A stretch of DNA of 64,000 bases, from contig JAQNBH010000014.1 of assembly GCA_028752905.1 (NCBI GenBank), positions 21,135,490 through 21,199,489 of the forward strand, in the 5' to 3' direction. The translations under genes and the position numbers were made by a program. Of this stretch, positions 35,191 through 47,196 are shown one piece after another; within the stretch, counting starts at the first letter, position 1; every line of letters begins with the position of its first letter. This stretch comes from Cladorhizidae sp. MBARI D1340-BT2. Lineage: Eukaryota > Porifera > Demospongiae > Poecilosclerida > Cladorhizidae. Below the pieces are notes generated by a model. That model did not search any database. It saw only the letters and a program-made list of their open reading frames with translations, and was not told where the DNA came from.

Positions 35191-35236
35191 TGGAAAGAAG
35201 CTGGCCAAACTGTGCTATTTAGAGGAAGTAAAAGTC

Positions 35237-36385
35237 ATCCCTGGGTATTTAGTTCTGCCTCACCGTTGGCCCTGGGGTGAATAGGGGTGTACATTCGTCT
35301 ACACTTCTGGCCAAGTAAGAACTGCACCTCTACGTAGGGTAGCTCCCGCGTAGTTGTACACATAGCTCCTAAAGGTCCAGATAAAGAAAGGGGAGCTCCC
35401 ATCCTGCAAGGGATGCATTGGGGAAAAGGGTGAGGGCCTCAAGAGTTTGTGTGTCTCCTCCCGGCCGAGACGGCAGTCCTATGCCTAGTGGCACTATAGG
35501 AGGTAGGGTGAGCAGTGGTGCAAGCCGAGCTGCTCAACTAGTCCAGCGTATCCAATGGACACCTCAGTTGGACGCTTCACCGCAAGAAATAATTAATGAG
35601 GTTGGGTCCAGGTCATCGGGAGACCCAGAAAAGAGACTCTCCCTGTGGAGAGAGCGCCACCACGAGTTAAACACGACGGTTGGTGCGATTGCTGCACGGG
35701 TTACAAAGATTCTGAAGAGACAGAAGGCAGAGCCAATAGACCCTCCGCCCCAGGCTGGGTCCGGGTACACGGAGAGTGTTTCGGCACGAGTACCATCAGC
35801 TCCGATGAGGCCTTCTGTCACTGATGTAACAGCCGCCGATGAGCGGGAAGAACAGAGCTTGAGTGTCGTTTGTGATGATGAGTCAGTTGGTGACACTGAG
35901 CTTAGACGAGAGCTCCGAACCAAGTTCGAGAATCAGACTGGGGGAAGGGATGAAGGCAGTTTTGAACATCGTTCAAGGATGCTCTCCGAGGGTATCTGGA
36001 AGAACAGTCCCATAGTGCGAAAGGTTGACGAGGAAACGAGGAGAATGTGGCTAGATGGCGAAAACAGCTCCTGGCGACTCAACTGTCTAGTTTATGCAGG
36101 TTCATTTGCGGTCTGCCGGAAGTCCCGGAAGCCTCGGCTAAAGAGAGTGGGAATCCCTCTGGGGCAGACTAGTATGACAATCAAAACCTCTAGAGCCAAC
36201 GAACTCAGAAAGCTGATCGTTTGGCTTACCTGCGAGGTCACTAGACGCTCACTCATGCGACGACCCACCATGAGACAGAAGAGACTGGCGGTTTGGCTAA
36301 GGAAGATGTTCGGTAATAAGACCTTACCTGAATTGAGGGCCTTGTTGAGAACCGTAGGGGTTTGTTGAATGTCAAGGCCATACAG
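35237..36385 (+). mobile_element. Element B 5' fragment B4
   Basis: Nearly identical to B2 and B3 (frame from 35418). Same junction with 28S. Confidence 0.85.
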
Positions 36386-36624
36386 GCAACCTGCACAGTC
36401 GATCCAGGCAACCTCCCGAGAGGGGCTCCTAAGGCTACTCGCCTGCAACTCCTGGGGATGTACGTCGTCGCCTTCTAGCGTGGATTCTGACTTAGAGTCG
36501 TTCAGTCACAATCTAGCAGATGGTAGCTTCGCACCATTGGCTGTTCAGCCAAGTACAAATGCCAAATGTCTGAATCAACGGTTCCTCTCGTACTGAGTTG
36601 AATTATATTGAAATGACACTTCAT

Positions 36625-36664
<40 letters not shown>

Positions 36665-36782
36665 AAGCTCTCGTCACCTGTTCGTGGGTGAACAATCCGA
36701 TATGTGGTGAATTCTGCTACACAATAATAGGAAGAGCCGACCTCGAAGGATTAAAAAGCAATGTCACTATGAACGCTTGGCT

Positions 36783-36820
<38 letters not shown>

Positions 36821-37305
36821 GCTCTAGCCTAAAACTCTTAGAGACGAAAGGATCGATAGGCCATGCTTTCACAGTTTGTATTCATACTGTCAAGCAAGCT
36901 TTTACCCTTTTGTTCCACATGAGATTTCCGTTCTCACTGAGCTTGCCTTAGGACACCTACATAATTGTTTGACAGATGTGCCACCCCAGCCAAACTCACC
37001 ACCTGACACTGTCTTCGACTCGGATTGACCCTCGGAGAGGACCTTAAATCCAGAAGGTGGGCCGCAAGACCCAGCTCTGCCACATCGAATAAGTAAAGAA
37101 ACGATGAAAGTAGTGGTATTTCACCGGTGCCTAAGCTCCCACCTATTCTACACCTCTCATGTCTCTTCACAAATCCTGACTAGAGTCGAGCTCAACAGGG
37201 TCTTATTTCCCCGCAGATTCTGCCAAGCCCGTTCCCTTGGCTGTAGTTTCGCTAGATAGTAGATGGGTACAGTGGGAATCTCGTTAATCCATTAATGTGC
37301 GTTAA

Positions 37306-37368
<63 letters not shown>

Positions 37369-38186
37369 AGCTTGGTTGAATTTCTTCACTTTGACATTCA
37401 GAGCAGTGGGCAGAAATCACATTGCGTCAACACCGCTAACCAGCCATCGCAATGCTCTGTTTTAATTAAACAGTCGGATTCCCCTTGTCCATTCCAGTTC
37501 GTAAGTTGGCTGTTAGTCTCTCTTCAGTCTTCCAAGTTCTCGTTTGAATATTTGCAACTACCACCAAGATCGGCACCAGGGTCGGCTTCACCAAGGCTCA
37601 CGCCAGAGGCTGCAAGGCCACTCCCGTGCCCTCCTACACATCGAGTCAAGCTCCTCGACCAGACAGCCGGGTATGGGTATGCCACTCGAGCGCCATCCAT
37701 TTTCAGGGCTAGTTGATTCGGCAGGTGAGTTGTTACACACTCCTTGATGGATTCCGACTTCCATGGCCAACATCCTGCTGTCTATATCAACCAACACCTT
37801 ACATGGGATCTGATGAGCGTTGATTCAGGCACCTTAACCCGGCTTTTGGTTCATCCCACATCGCCAGTTCTGCTTACCGAAAATGACCCACTAGGAACCC
37901 CGGCATTCCGCGTCCGACTTCAGTAGAGCAAGCCGGACTTGTTACCCATTTAAAATTTGAGAATAGGTTGAGGCCGTTTCAGCCCCAAGACCTCTAATCA
38001 TTCGCTTTACCTGATAAAACTGCACTGGGCTCCAGCTATCCGGAGGGAAACTTCGGAGGGTACCAGCTACTAGATGGTTCGATTAGACTTCTGCCCCTGC
38101 ACCCAAATGTGACGATCGATGTGCACGTCAGAATCGCTGCGAGCTTCCACCAGACTTTCCTCTGCTTCGCCCTATTCAGGCTATCT
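36386..38186 (-). rRNA. 28S rRNA fragment S4 (pseudogene)
   Basis: Same extent. It shares CTTCATCAGTAGGG and ACCTACATAATTG with S2. Near its left end it drifts towards the second macro-unit's version (e.g. ATTTGAGAATAGG). Confidence 0.85.
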
Positions 38187-38232
38187 TGGAAAGAAGCTGG
38201 CCAAACTGTGCTATTTAGAGGAAGTAAAAGTC

Positions 38233-40947
38233 ATCCCTGGGTATTTAGTTCTGCCTCACCGTTGGCCATGGGGTGAACAGGGGGGTACATTCGTCTACAC
38301 TTCTGGCCAAGTATGAACTGCACCTCTACGTAGGGTAGCTCCCGCGTAGTTGTACACATAGCTCCTAAAGGTCCAGATAAAGAAAGGGGAGCTCCCATCC
38401 TGCAAGGGATGCATTGGGGGAAAGGGTGAGGGCCTCAAGAGTTTGTGTGTCTCCTCCCGGCCGAGACGGCAGTCCTATGCCTAGTGGCACTATAGGAGGT
38501 AGGGTGAGCAGTGGTGCAAGCCGAGCTGCTCAACTAGTCCAGCGTATCCAATGGACACCTCAGTTGGACGCTCTACCGCAAGAAATAATTAATGAGGTTG
38601 GGTCCAGGTCATCGGGAGACCCAGAAAAGAGACTCTCCCTGTGGAGAGAGCGCCACTACGAGTTAAACACGATGGTTGGTGCGATTGCTGCACGGGTTAC
38701 AAAGATTCTGAAGAGACAGAAGGCAGAGCCAATAGACCCTCCACCCCAGGCTGGATCCGGGTACACGGAGAGTGTTTCGGCACGAGTACCATCAGCTCCG
38801 ATGAGGCCTTCTGTCACTGATGTAACAGCCGCCGATGAGCGGGAAGAACAGAGCTTGAGTGTCGTTTGTGATGCTGAATCAGTTGGTGACACTGATCTTA
38901 GACGAGAGCTCCGAACCAAGTTCGAGAATCAGACTGGGGGAAGGGATGAAGGCAGTTTTGAACATCGTTCAAGGATGCTCTGCAAGGGTATCTGGAAGAA
39001 CAGTCCGAACAGTCCCATAGTGCGAAAGGTTGACAAGGGAATGATGAGAATGTGGCTAGATGGCGAAAACAGCTCCTGGCGACTCAACTGTCCAGGTTCA
39101 TTTGTGGTCTGCCGGAAGTCCCAGAAGCCTCGGCCAGAGAGAGTGGAAATCCCTCTGGGGCAGACTAGTATGACAATCAAAACTGCTAGAGTCAACGAAC
39201 TCAGAAAGCTGATCATTTGGCATATCTGCGAGGTCACTAGATGCTCACTCATGCGACGATCCATCATGAGACAGAAGAGACTGGCGGTGTGGCTAAGGAA
39301 GATGTTCGGTAATAAGACCTTACCTGAATTGACGGCCTTGTTGGAGAACCGTAAAGGTTTGTTGAATGTCAAGGCCATACAGCTTAGGCGCATGATGAAC
39401 AAGGAAAAGGAACGAGGTGAGAGACTGCAGTACCAACCGCACGGCCCTCGTAGTCTCATGGCTGGTGGGAGCAGCATCGGTCCGAGTAGGAGGCCGAACG
39501 AGTCGGAAGTGAAGAACTTTTGGAACAGAGTTCTCGGTAGGAAGGGTGAATTTGATCTGAAAGATAGTTCAGTATCGGGCTGGATCAAGAGCTTCAGTCA
39601 TGTTACTAATGACCAAGTCCTTTCTAAGTGTGTAAATGAAGCTACCTGGAGTAATGTCGTAGGAAAGGCACATCCGTGGAAGGCAGCAGGCCCAGATTTT
39701 ATCTCGGCCTTTTGGTGGAAGTCCTTCCACACGGCAGTGTCGGGACTGTATGAGTTAGTGAGCGAGGTGATCCTTAGGGAAAAGGAGATCCCCGACTGGA
39801 TGATAGCGGGTTGAACAGTCCTGGTGCACAAGGATGGTTGCCAGGGGAAGCCGAGCCAGTATCGGCCCATCACTTGTTTGAATAAGAGTTACAAACTTTT
39901 AACTGGCTTGCCGACGCGGATTCTCGAGAATCACGTCTATGAGAAACTGCTCCTTCTGATCGAGCAGAAAGCCCTGCGAAAAGGCAGTCGAGAATGTATT
40001 GATCGATGCCCTTTTGGTGGACTCCATGATCGTGCAGGAAGCGACTCGCAATAGGTGCAACCTGGCTATGGCATGGATAGACTACCAAAAAGCATATGAT
40101 AGAGTGCCCCACGGTTGGCTATTGAAGGTGCTTGAGGCCATCAATCACCCAAAGCACTCGTACGAGTGCTTGCCAATGTGATTTCGAAGTGGAAATCCGT
40201 ATTCAGCCTGGGATCGGGACGGGACGCGGTTCGGGTCCCAATGGTATTTAAGAGGAGACTTTTTCAGGGGGACTCCTTGTCACCTTTGCTTTTTGCCCAC
40301 AGTATTGCACCTGTGTTACACGCGTTGAAGAAGCAGGAAGAAGTTGGGAGTGCTGGTCTTAGGGCTCAAATTTACCATCTCTTTTTCATGGATGACTTGC
40401 AGAGGAATCGAGAGATTTGGAGGGGTTGATACGTAAAGTGGAAACCGTGTCTAGGGCGGTGGGAATGGAGTTCGGACTGCGAAAGTGTGCTGTGGCAGAA
40501 ATAAGAAGATGACTTCTTGTCAATGCAAGAGATATAATCCTGCCTGATGGTAGAGATATAAGGGAAATCACTTTAGTAACACGTACAAGTACCTTGGTGT
40601 CGAGCAGTCATTGAAACCGACCGACGTAAGATCAAGTAGAGACTGGCGATGACGTATTGCAAATGATTGCGCAGGATCTGGGAATCCCGCCGTAACTCAA
40701 AGTCAAAGGTGCAAACAACGAATGGGTGGGCAGTTTCTTTGTACCGATATTTTTTTGGCACGATCAAGTGGACAAAGAGCGATTTGATCCAACTTGATCG
40801 CCTCAGTGGAAAATCCTTAGGCAGAATAAGTGTCATCACGCCAACGCATCGCATCGTTGGAGAGGCTCTACCTTCACAGGGGGGCTGGGGGCCGAGGTTT
40901 AATCGGTCTACAGAACTGTTGGGAGAGGGAGGTTGTCTCAACGGCGG
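38233..40947 (+). mobile_element. Element B, longest contiguous copy B5
   Basis: Begins after the 18S tail and extends through the RT to the thumb (RLYLHRGAGGRGL, 40880), then is cut at GGTTGTCTCAACGGC and joined to ETS. The endonuclease part is missing in every B copy here. It contains the empty site for the piggyBac found in B7 (ATAA at 40501). Confidence 0.85.
38414..40920 (+). pseudogene. Broken RT polyprotein of element B5
   Basis: A 466-codon frame (38414-39814) covers a Ser/Arg-rich N-terminus, the WRLNC block, a basic region with MFGNKTLPEL, FWNRVLGRKGEFD and the RT entry HPWKAAGPDFISAFW. TGA replaces the expected Arg of GRTVLVHKDG at 39812. The sequence then continues with YRPITCLNKSYKLLTG, a 4-bp insertion (GATC/CGAT) near 40005, AWIDYQKAYDRVPHGW (40070), LFQGDSLSPLLF (40260) and FFMDDL (40385, the YADD box). 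Past this the frame is lost by small indels, including a region with FGLRKCAVAEI and a 5-bp-scale repeat GCATCGCATCG near 40845. No introns are seen at the places where A and C have them. The endonuclease is missing. Confidence 0.8.
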
Positions 40948-41501
40948 CCCGACGCCCCTCTCGCGAGGGACGGTCGAGCCTGAATCTCTCTTCGCTCTCC
41001 GTCGCAATCGAACCGACGACGACCTGTGCCGCCATCTGCTGCGCATTGGAAGTCCTCCGGCATGTGTGCACGCACGCCACATCGAGGGAAACCCGGGTCA
41101 GAACCGTAATTAAGTTATCGGTGCCGGGTCCTCGAGTGAGGTCCACGCCCTCGCGGCCGATGGACTGGCACACAACTTGCTCAGAGCAGCTGCCCTGCGG
41201 CGGGAACGCACTCAGCCACCTCTCGAAATCGCTGTACGGACGACAGTGGCGCAATGGACAGGCCTCGACCGGCTTGCAGAGGGACGTGGGCCAGACAAGC
41301 CTCCGTCGCCGATGCGGCACCCTTGGCACGACGTGACAGCTAACTGGTTGGGCCATGCGATGCAGTCAAAAATAACTCGCGGCACCCCTACGAAACGACC
41401 AGCATGCCATCGTCTGCTTTAGGTGGGTTTGTGCACTGGGTCAGAGACCAGCAGTCACCCACCCCTCATAGTAGCTCATGTAGACAATGTCTGAGGCAAG
41501 C

Positions 41502-41537
41502 GCCCTAGCCCTAGCCCTAGCCCTAGCCCTAGCCCTA
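41502..41537. repeat. (CCCTAG)6 telomere-like hexamer tract
   Basis: Six perfect CCCTAG hexamers in the IGS copy E2, absent from E1 and E3. It differs from the animal telomere repeat CCCTAA by one base. Confidence 0.9.
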
Positions 41538-42147
41538 TTGAGGCAAGCGCATAAAGACATGTACTTGAACCTGAATAAGCATATTGTTGTCTCTGTTTTT
41601 ATGGCGACATGGACGTGAATGTCTTCCCCTCTCTGCCCCCTCTTGCCCATCTCGCCCAACTTAACCCCCTTCCCCCCCAACCCTCTCTCTCTCTCGCCAC
41701 TGCTCCCTCTCTCCTTTGCTCTCACTCTCTCTTCTGAAGGAATGAACAGAGGGTAGAAAGGGAGGGCAGGCTATGTTTATGGTTGGGAGAGGAACTGGCG
41801 GGGCCAAAAACAGATGGAGAACATGGAAACTGGGCCCATGATAGTTAGAAAGAGGGAACTGGGCCATGATAGCGAGGAAGAGTGAACTGGGCCTAAAATA
41901 GGTAGGAGGAAACTGGGCCCGAGAGAGTTAGAAAGAGGGAACCGACTGTGCCCCCAAAAAATAACAAGGGGGATAGTGGGCCCAAGATAGGTAGAAAGAG
42001 TGAAATCTCAGACAGAAATAGATGGAAATGGGAAACAGTGCCCCAGATAGGTAGAAAGAGGGAACTGGGCCAATAATAGGTGGAAATGGGAAACTGGGCC
42101 CAAGATAGATAGATAGATAGATAAGATTCGATTTGGATAGATAGATA

Positions 42148-42575
42148 CCGTATTTGCCGGAGTATAAGTCGTACCGGAATATAAGTCGCACCCCCCAAAG
42201 TTGGCCATCATTTTGAAAATCTATAATAGTTGGAGTATAGGTCGCATGCGCAATGACAATAGGTAAAGTTTCGAATACCACTCCTTCCTTCCTTTAGCGC
42301 ATCTCGGCAGCGTTGTCAAAACACTCTTCTTCTTTCTCCAGTCCCTGACAGATTTTTCACTGATTCTATACTCTCTGCATACCCAACTACTTTGAGCTTA
42401 AAGCCAGCCAGTGTAACTCATTCGCTTCCCAGACATTTTATCGACACACGTGCCACTAGAGACCTCGCCCAGTTGTTTAAGGAAAAGCGGCATGTTCAGA
42501 TTATAAGTCGCACCCCTCAATTGGAGAAGAAGATTTGGAGCTACTACTGCGACTTATATACTCCGGCAAATACGG
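42148..42575. mobile_element. MITE with TA duplication, 428 bp
   Basis: The ends are inverted copies: CCGTATTTGCCGGAGTATAA on the left and the reverse complement TATACTCCGGCAAATACGG on the right. It is flanked by TA on both sides, within a (GATA)n tract that is uninterrupted in E1 and E3. It encodes no transposase. TA duplication points to the Tc1/mariner (pogo-like) group. Confidence 0.88.
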
Positions 42576-43037
42576 TAGATAGATAGATAATGGGTGGAAA
42601 TGGGAAACTGGGCCTAAGATAGATCGATGGATTAGATAGATGGATAGATAGATAGTTAGATAGAGGATACTGGGTCCGAGATAGGTAGAAAGAGGAAACT
42701 GTGTCCGAGATGGGTAGAAAGAGGAAACTGGGCTCAAGATAGGTAAGATAGGTAGGAAGAGGAAAATGGGCCAAGAATGGGAAAATGGGCCCCGAGATAG
42801 GCAGAATGAGGGAACTGGGCCAAAAATAGGTACAAATTAGCTACAAAATCTAAAGAGAAGTCCTGGTGAGTAAAAGTCAAGGTTAAAGTCCTAGTGTATT
42901 AAAAGACCCAGTGCATAAAAGTCCCAGTGCGTAAATTCCTAGTGCAAGTCCTAGTGCGTAATTATTATTATTTATTATTATTATCATTAATTTATTTATT
43001 TTCGATGAGAGAGGCCCAGCCCTCCGCCCGTTATCAT

Positions 43038-46000
43038 GAGCTGAGAAAAGGGATGAAGGAGATGGACCCCGTTGTTAGAGGACCCAAAAGGCTCATGTGG
43101 ACGCCGTCACGACTGCAAGACCTGAGAGTCGCGGGAAGATGTGATAAACAAAAGAGTGGCTACTACATGAGGCTAGAGCAAACGTGGGCCTTGCAACACC
43201 CTAACTCGCCATCAAAGGGAACTGCATTGGGGCAGAAACTCCTGAAACTGAAGAAAATTGGCATCACCACAGCGACTGTCAGACTAGCGAGGCAAAGGAG
43301 AGGAACCCCTGAGGAGGCAAAGAGAGGAGGGGCCAAAGCCTAGAGAAACACCCCTGAGACCAAGGATACCACCACAGTGACCCAAACCCATAAGCTTACC
43401 CAACAAAAAGAGGAAACAGCAGAAGCCATCGCCCTAACCATGGCCGAAATCCATTTCCCAGACCCAATTGAAGCCCCGACAGCTGACAACTTCGCCCCAC
43501 GAAAGAAGCTAACAGGAAGAGTTGACCATGCCAGCTTCCAACGCGAAGTGGAGAAGGTGGACAATGTCCTGAAGGAGATATTGGAGCAGGTGGGGGAACA
43601 AGACATGTGGAGGCTGAACTGCCCTAATACATGCAGGGGCAAAAGCTCTGGAGGCCCTACTAAAAAGAGGAGCAACCACCAGGGTAAGCACCCAAACATA
43701 CCCAAAATGACAAAGGTAACCCTTTTGATGACAATGTTCTTTCCCCACACAATGCTGCCCAGGCACGAGAGAGAATCCCCAATGTTCTTTCCCCACACAA
43801 TGCTGCCCAGGCACGAGAGAGAATCCCCAACCAGGAGAGGACCCCAGAGGTGGACGTGCCGGAGGCGAGGACAGGAACTGAGCAGGACAAGAGTCTGAGG
43901 GTAAGCCAAGCAGATTCCGAGGTGAGAAAGAGGGTCATGCACTTAAATCTCACAGCGAGACAGAAACCAACACCCAAGACAACACAAGGGACCAAAGAGG
44001 AAATCGAGACGGATATGGAAGGGAGTGAACCAGATGAGAAAGCACCTAGAAAGCGCCAAAGAGGGGTAAAACTCTATAAGGGAGCTAAGGAGGAATCTTG
44101 GGTGGCTCACCTTGGAGATTACGGCAAAAGGAGCATGACGAAATATCAGCAGGAGGCGGAAAAATTGGAGGTACAAGCTCAGGAAACGTTGGGGAGGAGA
44201 CTCTAGAGGTAAATTGAGCGTATCAAGATTGAAAGAGCTCCGCACAAGATCGAAAGACCTACTGAGAATCAGAACCAAAGTAAACCGCTGGAAAGCAATT
44301 TACCTGAGGAAATGAGAAACAAACAAGCACTTCAGCACGTCCGGCCCGAGGAGCCTCAAGGGGAAACCAAAGAGATCAAAGATAAGCCCGGAGAAGACAC
44401 AAAAGATAGCCACCTTCTGGAGCGAACTATGGGGTATAAAGGGAGAATGGGACCCGAAGAACGAAGTCATCAAGAGCTGGATAGCCGAAACAAGGGAAAA
44501 GGTGGAGGGGGCAGAAGAGGGAGAGTACAACAAAGAAGAACTATGGAAGCGGGCGATGGCCAAAGGAGGAAAGTGGAAGGCACCAGGCCCAGACAGAATA
44601 CAAGGAGCGTGGTACCTGATCCTCCCAAAAATGGCAAAGATCATGGGCGAACTGGTGTGGGAAACAATGGAGGGTGAGAAGGAGGTCCCCAGTTGGTTAG
44701 TGAAAGGCAGGACAGTCCTGATACCAAAGGAAAACTGAGAAGGCAGACCCGAACGGTACCGCCCCATCACCTGCCTTAACACAGAATATAAGCTGCTGAC
44801 AGGGATGCTAGCAGAAATGCTGACAAGGCATGTGATGGACAGCGGGGTGCTGCCTGAGGAACAGAAAGCGATATGCAGAGCACAAGGGGCTGCCTGGATG
44901 CGATAACAATAGACCAGGCAGCAAATAAGGAAGCCCAAATGGAGAGGAGGGACCTATCGATGGCATGGTTCGACTTCAGGAAGGCCTATGATGTCATCCC
45001 ACACAAGTGGATAAAGAAGGCACTGAGAGCGATTAAGAACCCCCAGATGATCCGGATGGCAATATTAGGACTGATCCCTAAATGGGCTACAAACATCGAA
45101 ATCCAAACCAACCAGGGGAACACCACCACCACCACCATACCAATCACACTAAAAAGAGGAATATTCCAGGGGGACTCGTTGTCCACACTCCTGTTCTGCC
45201 TGTGCGTGGCCCCAATTTCACACGCCCTGAGGAAGGAAACTGGTTTTACGGCAGCACACCAAACAGGCCCACTGACACACCTGATGTTCGTGGATGACCT
45301 AAAAGTGTACGCCAGAAACAGAAGCCAACTAAATGAAGTGGTCTGAAGTGGTCCTCAGGGCAGAAAGGACAGCCAGCACAGTTGGAATGACACTGGGGCT
45401 AAAGAAGTGCGCAGTAGCCCACATGGTCAGAGGGAGACAGAGACGAGGAGGAGGATCAGAGATAACCACCAGGGAAATTATTGGAGAATTGGGAGAGGAG
45501 GAGACCTACAAATACCTCGGAGTGGAGCAGAGGTTTGGGGTGGACCTAGGAAAAACCAAGGCAGGAATTGAAAAAGAGTTCACCCTAAGAACAAGGGAAA
45601 ACTGGAGGTCCCTCCTCACGGCGAAGAGAACGGCAGAAACCCATAACCTGTGTTGTGTGGCGGTACTAAAATACTCCCTGGGGACGATACGCTGGTCAAG
45701 AAGTGAAGCCAAAGAACTGGACAGGTAAATCTAAACTCAATACAAATGTGCTGCCTTAACCACTCTGTGAACTGTATTGCAGGAAGACACGCCGAATTAT
45801 GAGGCATTACCAGAGCCACCAGTACGCAGCATCAGTGGCCAGACTCTACCTACCCAGAGCAGAAGGAGGCAGAGGACTGCAGAGCATAGAACAAGCATGG
45901 GAGCTCGAGACAATTGCAACAGCAAGGTCTACTAGGGAACAGGGACCACAGAGTGCGAGAGGCAGCAAAATACCTCCAGAGAATGGAACGAGGGCGTGGA

Positions 46001-46976
46001 GTGATGACGCACGCCCAACAGATTGGGGCTAAGTACGGACATGAAGACCTCCCCACCAAAGAGGTTTGGAACAGTGACACAGGGAGAGAGGGAGATAACT
46101 ACAGGGAAACAGGGAGAATACAGAGGAATATCAAGGGAAAACAAGTTGCTACGTCAGGGGGACAAGGAAAAAGAAAATCCTCCACCGAGAGTTTGCGATA
46201 CAGACGCTGAAGCCAGAATGCGACCGGAAAGCTACCCATGAACGGCTGAGGACAGGGAACTTTCTGGCGAAGTCCGAGAGCCTAATAGTCTCCACCCAAG
46301 ATGGCACTCTGCAAACGGCGGCATACAAAAGCCGCATCAAGAAAGATGGCACTGACCCGAGATACAGGGAATGCGGCGAAGGGATGGAGACAATGGGACA
46401 TATTCTGGCGGCATGCGACACACATAAGTGGAGCCTCTACAAGGCGAGGCATGACAAAGCCCTGCACACCCTCACGAAGTCAGTGGCGAGAAAGATGGGG
46501 TGGACAATGCCAAAAAGAATCAGGATGAAGGAGGGGAGCCTACACGGAGGCGTGATGGAGGGGAAGAGGGGCAGAATGTGCAGTGTGTACCGACAATTGA
46601 GGAAATGTCAGCAAGGCGGCCGGACCTGATCATGTTAAGAGAGGATGCCAGAAAGATCAACATCATGGAAGTGGCCTGCGCATAGGAACCCGGAATACAG
46701 CAGAGAGAATCACAGAACCGGCAGAAATACACAGATCTAGCGGTAGACCTGGCGAACCAGTGGCCCAGGTACCATGTCTCGGTGACGCCCGTAATAATAG
46801 GGACAATGGGCGTGGTGAACGGGCTGAGAGCCCAACTGGGAAAGACAGAAATCTGGGACAAGAAGGAGATATGGGCGCTGGTCCAGGAAATGCAGAAAGG
46901 AGTGCTGACAGACCTCATGCGCATAGTGCGCAGGCACATGGCCACCCACCACACCCGAACCGAACAGAAGAACTGA
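43038..46976 (+). pseudogene. Broken RT-endonuclease polyprotein of element A3
   Basis: Same motif order as A2. It shares the Cys-to-TGA change (44735), the 10-bp duplication after LNEVV (45345) and the Trp-to-TAG change (46683). It differs in reading straight through AIKNPQMIRMAILGL (45030-45070), where A2 and A5 have an extra C, so the RT palm is one 157-codon frame containing AWFDFRKAYD, GIFQGDSLS and FVDDLK. One base is lost near 44880 (GCAGAGCACAAGG). The last frame (46782-46976) is the C-terminal end of the nuclease region. Confidence 0.8.
45725..45782 (+). other. GT-AG intron in A3 after LDR (58 bp)
   Basis: GACAG|GTAAATCTAAACTC...CTGTATTGCAG|GAAGAC. Splicing gives EAKELDR-KTRRIMRHYQ, then 19 residues from DR to RLYLPRAEGGRG. 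Element C has exactly 19 residues over the same interval with no insertion. Element B has 57 nt (19 codons) once a 5-bp repeat is discounted. The length (58) is not a multiple of three. Confidence 0.8.
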
Positions 46977-47050
46977 ACTTTATAAGAACTCAATAGCCAC
47001 ATGAACAATATAAGCATGTATTAACATATCTATTACATGATCACTTAATC

Positions 47051-47056
47051 AATAAA
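47051..47056 (+). promoter_or_regulatory. Candidate poly(A) signal AATAAA in element A3
   Basis: Same position relative to the stop codon as in A2. Confidence 0.35.
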
Positions 47057-47196
47057 GACCAAAATACTAAGCGACTCAAGGGAACTTGGGGATAACAACC
47101 CGGGCCCGAGCACAACAACCTCGGTGGTCCTCCGTCAACATCGGCCGTGCCAAAAAAACATGGGGTCAGAAGCCATCATGGCAAGTGTAAAAGTCG

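Larger units (their letters stand above)
27405..39382. repeat. Tandem array, 2.99 kb unit: 28S(-) / 18S tail(+) / element B(+)
   Basis: Equivalent points recur at 29434, 32421, 35418 and 38414 (steps 2987, 2997, 2996 bp). Each unit is a minus-strand 28S fragment, a 46-bp plus-strand 18S tail and the 5' 1.15 kb of element B. The last unit continues into the RT region of B. A single further unit lies at 48347-51347. Confidence 0.92.
40947..43037 (-). other. ETS + IGS, copy E2
   Basis: Near-identical to E1 from GGCCCGACGCCCCTCTCGCG onward, but its inner end is joined to truncated element B5 instead of 18S. It carries three segments absent from E1: a (CCCTAG)n tract, a CT-rich block near 41690-41815 and a MITE. 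Confidence 0.8.
43038..47196 (+). mobile_element. Retrotransposon family A, copy A3
   Basis: Duplicate of A2 at an offset of about 20.94 kb, with the same 5' truncation, the same 3' end (GTAAAAGTCG) and the same following B fragment. Confidence 0.88.

Noticed and set aside
44312..44677. 121-codon plus-strand frame starting MRNKQALQHVRPEE, also at 62555
   Set aside because: It is an alternative frame over the RT-proximal region of element A. The frame with TFWSELWG and KAPGPDRI is the one conserved with B and C.
44300..44938. Minus-strand frames of about 200 codons opposite element A (also 23359-23943, 62543-63220)
   Set aside because: Antisense shadows of the RT coding frame with biased Ser/Phe/Pro composition.
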